Shown one piece after another: positions 7,771 through 10,293 of a stretch of DNA of 10,293 nt. The notes beneath the pieces are model-generated. The model did no database searches, was not told where the DNA came from, and worked only from the letters and a program-made list of their open reading frames with translations. The DNA is taken from positions 197,474 to 207,766 of the forward strand of contig NW_006768811.1 of NCBI RefSeq assembly GCF_000204055.1, in the 5' to 3' direction. This stretch comes from Melampsora larici-populina 98AG31 (Eukaryota > Basidiomycota > Pucciniomycetes > Pucciniales > Melampsoraceae). The translations under genes and the position numbers were made by a program. Positions within the stretch are counted from its first letter, which is position 1, and the number at the start of each line of letters is the position of its first letter.

Positions 7771-8159
7771 TTAGTTGTTGTTTTTGTATCAGTTTCTGTG
7801 ATTGATTATCTCAACTGATTCACTTTCTTAATAAGATATATGAGCTTTCTTCAAATGATCCCTCAACACATCCTAACCTTCTATCCAACAACATTCTAAA
7901 CCCGATCTTTTACATGCAAGCCTCATCAAAAAGAAACAAAAACAAAACACTTACAAAACATCAATGAATATCACTTTTTGTGGAGATCAGATCAACTGAA
8001 TCAAATTGATCAAGTTTAACTCAAGCAATCAGTTTAATTTCTCTAACTCAAGAAACCATTTCAAAAACCCAAACCTCACCAATTTTGATTTATTTCGAAA
8101 ATCTTGATTGATATCAAGACAATTTGGGTGTCTAATCTCTTACCACGAATTACTAACTA

Positions 8160-8270
8160 GTCACGTGACCCGGTCCGTGACTGCGCAAGTAGTCGTCCAA
8201 ATTTCGATTCTTCATTATCCTAACTTTTCTCAGCACTCCCGATCACCTTCCCCACGCGATTCTGGCCGGC
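8160..8270 (+). promoter_or_regulatory. Presumed 5' UTR and internal promoter region of the retrotransposon
   Basis: About 110 bases lie between the composition change and the ORF1 ATG. They include CACGTGAC (8162-8169), an E-box-like site, and no TATA box near the presumed start. LINE elements usually carry an internal promoter in this place; that is family knowledge, as no specific element was recognised. Confidence 0.3.
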
Positions 8271-9956
8271 ATGGACGTCGACGACGCGCCGGATACGGGC
8301 CAAGAGAAGCAGGGGTCTTCAAAGACCACCCCAGCAACTCGTGACGCGTCCAACGCGTTTATTAACCCGGTTGGACCCCAAGAAAAGGCCAAATCTTCGG
8401 CCAACCCCTCTACTCCTCTCGTTTTTGACAAAGAAAAATTTAGTCAAGGACTCAATCAAACACCCTCAATCCAAGCTTCCGACCTTGGAAACTTCTCAAA
8501 GAAGAGAAGTCGCCTCGAAACCCCAGGAACGACGGCTGAATACCAAGCCGCCGAGTTAACAGGAACCCCGAGATCAAACCGAATACAGGATCTTTTCCCA
8601 GGAGCCAACGAACCAAAGTCTCTTAAGGAGATGGTCGGTGAGCTCCTGGAGGTGATCAAAGCAGGATTCCCACTGGCCAACAAGTCTAAAACGACAAAGA
8701 AAATCACGGTTGATGTCGAATCAGCCGCAGACATCTTAGTCTTGACAGGAGCAGTTTACGACCGAGTCTTATATGAAGATGCTCGTCGTAAATTTACAAC
8801 ACCAGAAGCCCTCTCCGGGCAACCCCAAAAACGCTCTATCATATTCAAGGGCAGGGAAACAGAAGACAAGTTGGACACAATAGTCGAACAACTTGCCATC
8901 CTCTCAAATGCAATAGGACAGAAGAACATTCCTGTACCTTCAAAAAAGACCCCAACAACATCATACGCATTAGCGGCATCCAAGCATGCACCCAACAACA
9001 ACCACCAAACAAACACGGTGCCAAATAAACCAAAAGCGCCAACCCCAAAACACCCAAGTAAAATAAAGCCCACTAACGTGATCACTTTATCCCACACAAT
9101 AGGAGCGGAAATAACGCATCCAAATCTATCCAACGCTAAGCTGATCCAAGAGCTTAATTTAGCATTCAGAGCATATAATGTCAAGATGAAGCCTGACGAC
9201 AAAGATGCTATAGAAATCAAAAGCGTCCGTCGTCACCCGTCAAACGACATTGACATCTATTTTGAAACATCAGCTCAAGCAGCAAAGGTGAGATCGTCTC
9301 CCAAATTATGGGTAGAGGGATTCTCAAAAACCATGAAGATGAAAGAAGCCAAACACGAAATAATCGTGAATGGTATCCCAACAACGTTCAATCCAGAACT
9401 TCAGGATCATCGTGAAGAGTTGCAAATGAGCAACAACAACTTACTCAAAGGTATGACCTTTGTTCGATGGCTTAACCCCAAACCCCTAGAAAACCCGTCA
9501 AAGAGGCACTCGTTGATTCTGATTGGCCTGAGCAGTGAAGAAGAAGTTCAGCAATGTGTATCCCAGAAGATATGGCACGGCAGAGGCAAACACCTAACCA
9601 TTAGGAGTGGGCCGCCGCCGCAACGCTGCTACAACTGCCAAAAGTCAGGTCATACGGCTTCGACTTGCCCCATGGACCCCCTTTGCCCGTACTGTGGCGA
9701 AAACCACCACACGCACACCTGCCCCTTAAAAGGAAAGGCCGACATGAAGTGCACGGCTTGTGCACGACACAAGGTCAAACTGGATCCCATGACCAACATT
9801 AAAGCGTTGTTTAAATCCAACCATGCAGACTTCATTCACCATCCGTTCAGCCCAACGTTCCCAACCCGGATAGCAGCAAGTAAACCCCCCCACAACCCCA
9901 GCAGCTCGCCGTATGTCGTAGTCATCGAAGAAAACAATATGAATGTTTCTCAATGA
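8271..9956 (+). CDS. Retrotransposon ORF1, Gag-like nucleic-acid-binding protein
   Basis: A 561-residue protein that would package element RNA and act as nucleic-acid chaperone. The N-terminal 110 residues are polar and low in complexity (MDVDDAPDTGQEK). Residues 115-220 are mixed and helical in appearance, and 225-265 form a Pro/Lys/Asn-rich linker. Residues about 268-350 and 355-448 look like alpha/beta, RRM-like modules (ending in H-G-R-G-K-H-L-T-I-R-S-G). Then come CYNCQKSGHTASTC (residues 453-466, C-x2-C-x4-H-x4-C) and CPYCGENHHTHTC (472-484, C-x2-C-x3-H-x4-C). A third CxxC (494-497) lacks a clear completing His/Cys pair. The ATG has G at -3 and +4, and no upstream in-frame Met is closer to the composition break. 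The stop overlaps the ORF2 start. Confidence 0.85.
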   Translation: MDVDDAPDTGQEKQGSSKTTPATRDASNAFINPVGPQEKAKSSANPSTPLVFDKEKFSQGLNQTPSIQASDLGNFSKKRSRLETPGTTAEYQAAELTGTPRSNRIQDLFPGANEPKSLKEMVGELLEVIKAGFPLANKSKTTKKITVDVESAADILVLTGAVYDRVLYEDARRKFTTPEALSGQPQKRSIIFKGRETEDKLDTIVEQLAILSNAIGQKNIPVPSKKTPTTSYALAASKHAPNNNHQTNTVPNKPKAPTPKHPSKIKPTNVITLSHTIGAEITHPNLSNAKLIQELNLAFRAYNVKMKPDDKDAIEIKSVRRHPSNDIDIYFETSAQAAKVRSSPKLWVEGFSKTMKMKEAKHEIIVNGIPTTFNPELQDHREELQMSNNNLLKGMTFVRWLNPKPLENPSKRHSLILIGLSSEEEVQQCVSQKIWHGRGKHLTIRSGPPPQRCYNCQKSGHTASTCPMDPLCPYCGENHHTHTCPLKGKADMKCTACARHKVKLDPMTNIKALFKSNHADFIHHPFSPTFPTRIAASKPPHNPSSSPYVVVIEENNMNVSQ

Positions 9957-10293
9957 TAGAACAAAGACTACGAGAACTCCTGAAAACGCAAGACACGGCA
10001 GCAATACTCCAACTTAATTGCCGCCACTCACCACACGTAACACACTCCCTTTTTAACCACGAAATGACTAACACATTTTCCATCCTAGCACTCCAAGAAC
10101 CGTACGTTAATAGGCCAGATTATTTACCACCCAACCAAACCAACTGGATACTTATATCGCCAACACCAGCTGAATTAAACGGAAAATCACGACCACGAGC
10201 ATGCCTTTACGTCCGCAAAGACCTAGAAGCAGCTCTAAACCCAATCACCACAGCCTCACGCGACATAGCCGCATGTACCATCACCATAGACGA
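9953..10293 (+). CDS. Retrotransposon ORF2, APE-type endonuclease N-terminus, 3'-partial
   Basis: The frame starts at ATG 9953-9955, inside the ORF1 stop (ATGA, 9953-9956), and stays open for 113 codons to the window end. The opening fits an exonuclease-endonuclease-phosphatase fold: LQLNCR with Asn at residue 22 (first motif), then ILALQEPYV with Glu at residue 49, a catalytic metal-binding residue, and RACLYVRKD at 82-90. The endonuclease nicks target DNA to prime reverse transcription; the Tyr, Asp and His motifs and the reverse transcriptase lie beyond the window. The overlap suggests translation by termination-reinitiation after ORF1, as proposed for other LINEs with overlapping frames. 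A different start just downstream (Met 38) would lose the first motif, so it is unlikely. Confidence 0.85.
   Translation, partial: MIEQRLRELLKTQDTAAILQLNCRHSPHVTHSLFNHEMTNTFSILALQEPYVNRPDYLPPNQTNWILISPTPAELNGKSRPRACLYVRKDLEAALNPITTASRDIAACTITID

Larger units (their letters stand above)
6404..8159. other. Gene-poor region, mostly unassigned
   Basis: No confident gene. On the plus strand, a short acidic frame (6485-6621, ending at a GTATGT donor-like site) reads LGKIEDDAIGFEELGELEI and looks coding but stands alone. A small (TA)n/(CAT)4 microsatellite is at 6634-6656 and a perfect hairpin at 6678-6697. Bases 6690-7250 are more C-rich than their surroundings. The stretch 7771-8100 is plain AT-rich sequence with nothing seen. 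Confidence 0.4.
8160..10293 (+). mobile_element. Non-LTR (LINE-type) retrotransposon, 5' part, cut by window end
   Basis: A leader, a Gag-like ORF1 with CCHC knuckles and an ORF2 opening with an APE-like endonuclease give the standard layout of LINE elements such as the Tad, I and R1 groups. Base composition becomes clearly richer in C and G near 8160 (TCACGTGACCCGGTCC), which I take as the approximate 5' end. The exact end, target-site duplication, reverse transcriptase and 3' tail cannot be seen. Both frames lack stops or shifts, so the copy is young or under recent selection. Clade placement needs the reverse transcriptase; Tad-like is a guess from the fungal host. Confidence 0.85.

Noticed and set aside
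8756..9220. Minus-strand 154-codon frame
   Set aside because: It lies opposite retrotransposon ORF1 and is explained as a shadow of that coding strand.

Overview
The window looks like nuclear DNA of a basidiomycete fungus, possibly a rust (Pucciniales). The introns are 63-89 bp with GTRAGT-type donors, the background is AT-rich, and the best-preserved gene carries an RTC4-like domain that is chiefly fungal. A non-LTR retrotransposon of fungal type sits at the right edge. The genus assignment is inference; no rRNA or other marker gene is present.

Bases 2-3266 (+) hold one interrupted gene, cut off at its 5' end by the window. Joining four exons (2-1819, 1885-1994, 2084-2242, 2306-3266) gives 1015 visible residues with four domains in order: a USP-type ubiquitin protease, a CCHC zinc knuckle, an RTC4-like domain split over all four exons, and an OTU-type cysteine protease. 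The methionine at base 29 lies inside the USP cysteine box, so it is not the start. Two unrelated deubiquitinase folds flanking a zinc knuckle and an RTC4 domain is the most unusual feature here. The gene may be an accessory gene of a large transposon or a host gene for ubiquitin control in the nucleus.

Bases 3267-4570 have no convincing gene but do have structure. There is a polyadenylation-like signal, then three degenerate copies of a hairpin-forming sequence spaced about 82 bp apart (3589-3784). Further on is a cluster of GCGTAAAA motifs in both orientations with inverted repeats (4278-4562). Both could be terminal parts of decayed DNA transposons.

Bases 4563-8160 are AT-rich, gene-poor and probably decayed. 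They hold good splice signals without a clear reading frame, a minus-strand coiled-coil remnant with two stop codons, a perfect short hairpin and one unrecognised 123-codon frame. Nothing here is a confident gene.

From about 8160 to the right edge is the 5' part of a LINE-type retrotransposon: a short leader, ORF1 (561 aa, Gag-like, CCHC knuckles), then ORF2 starting in an ATGA stop/start overlap and opening with an APE-type endonuclease domain. Its reverse transcriptase would lie beyond the window.
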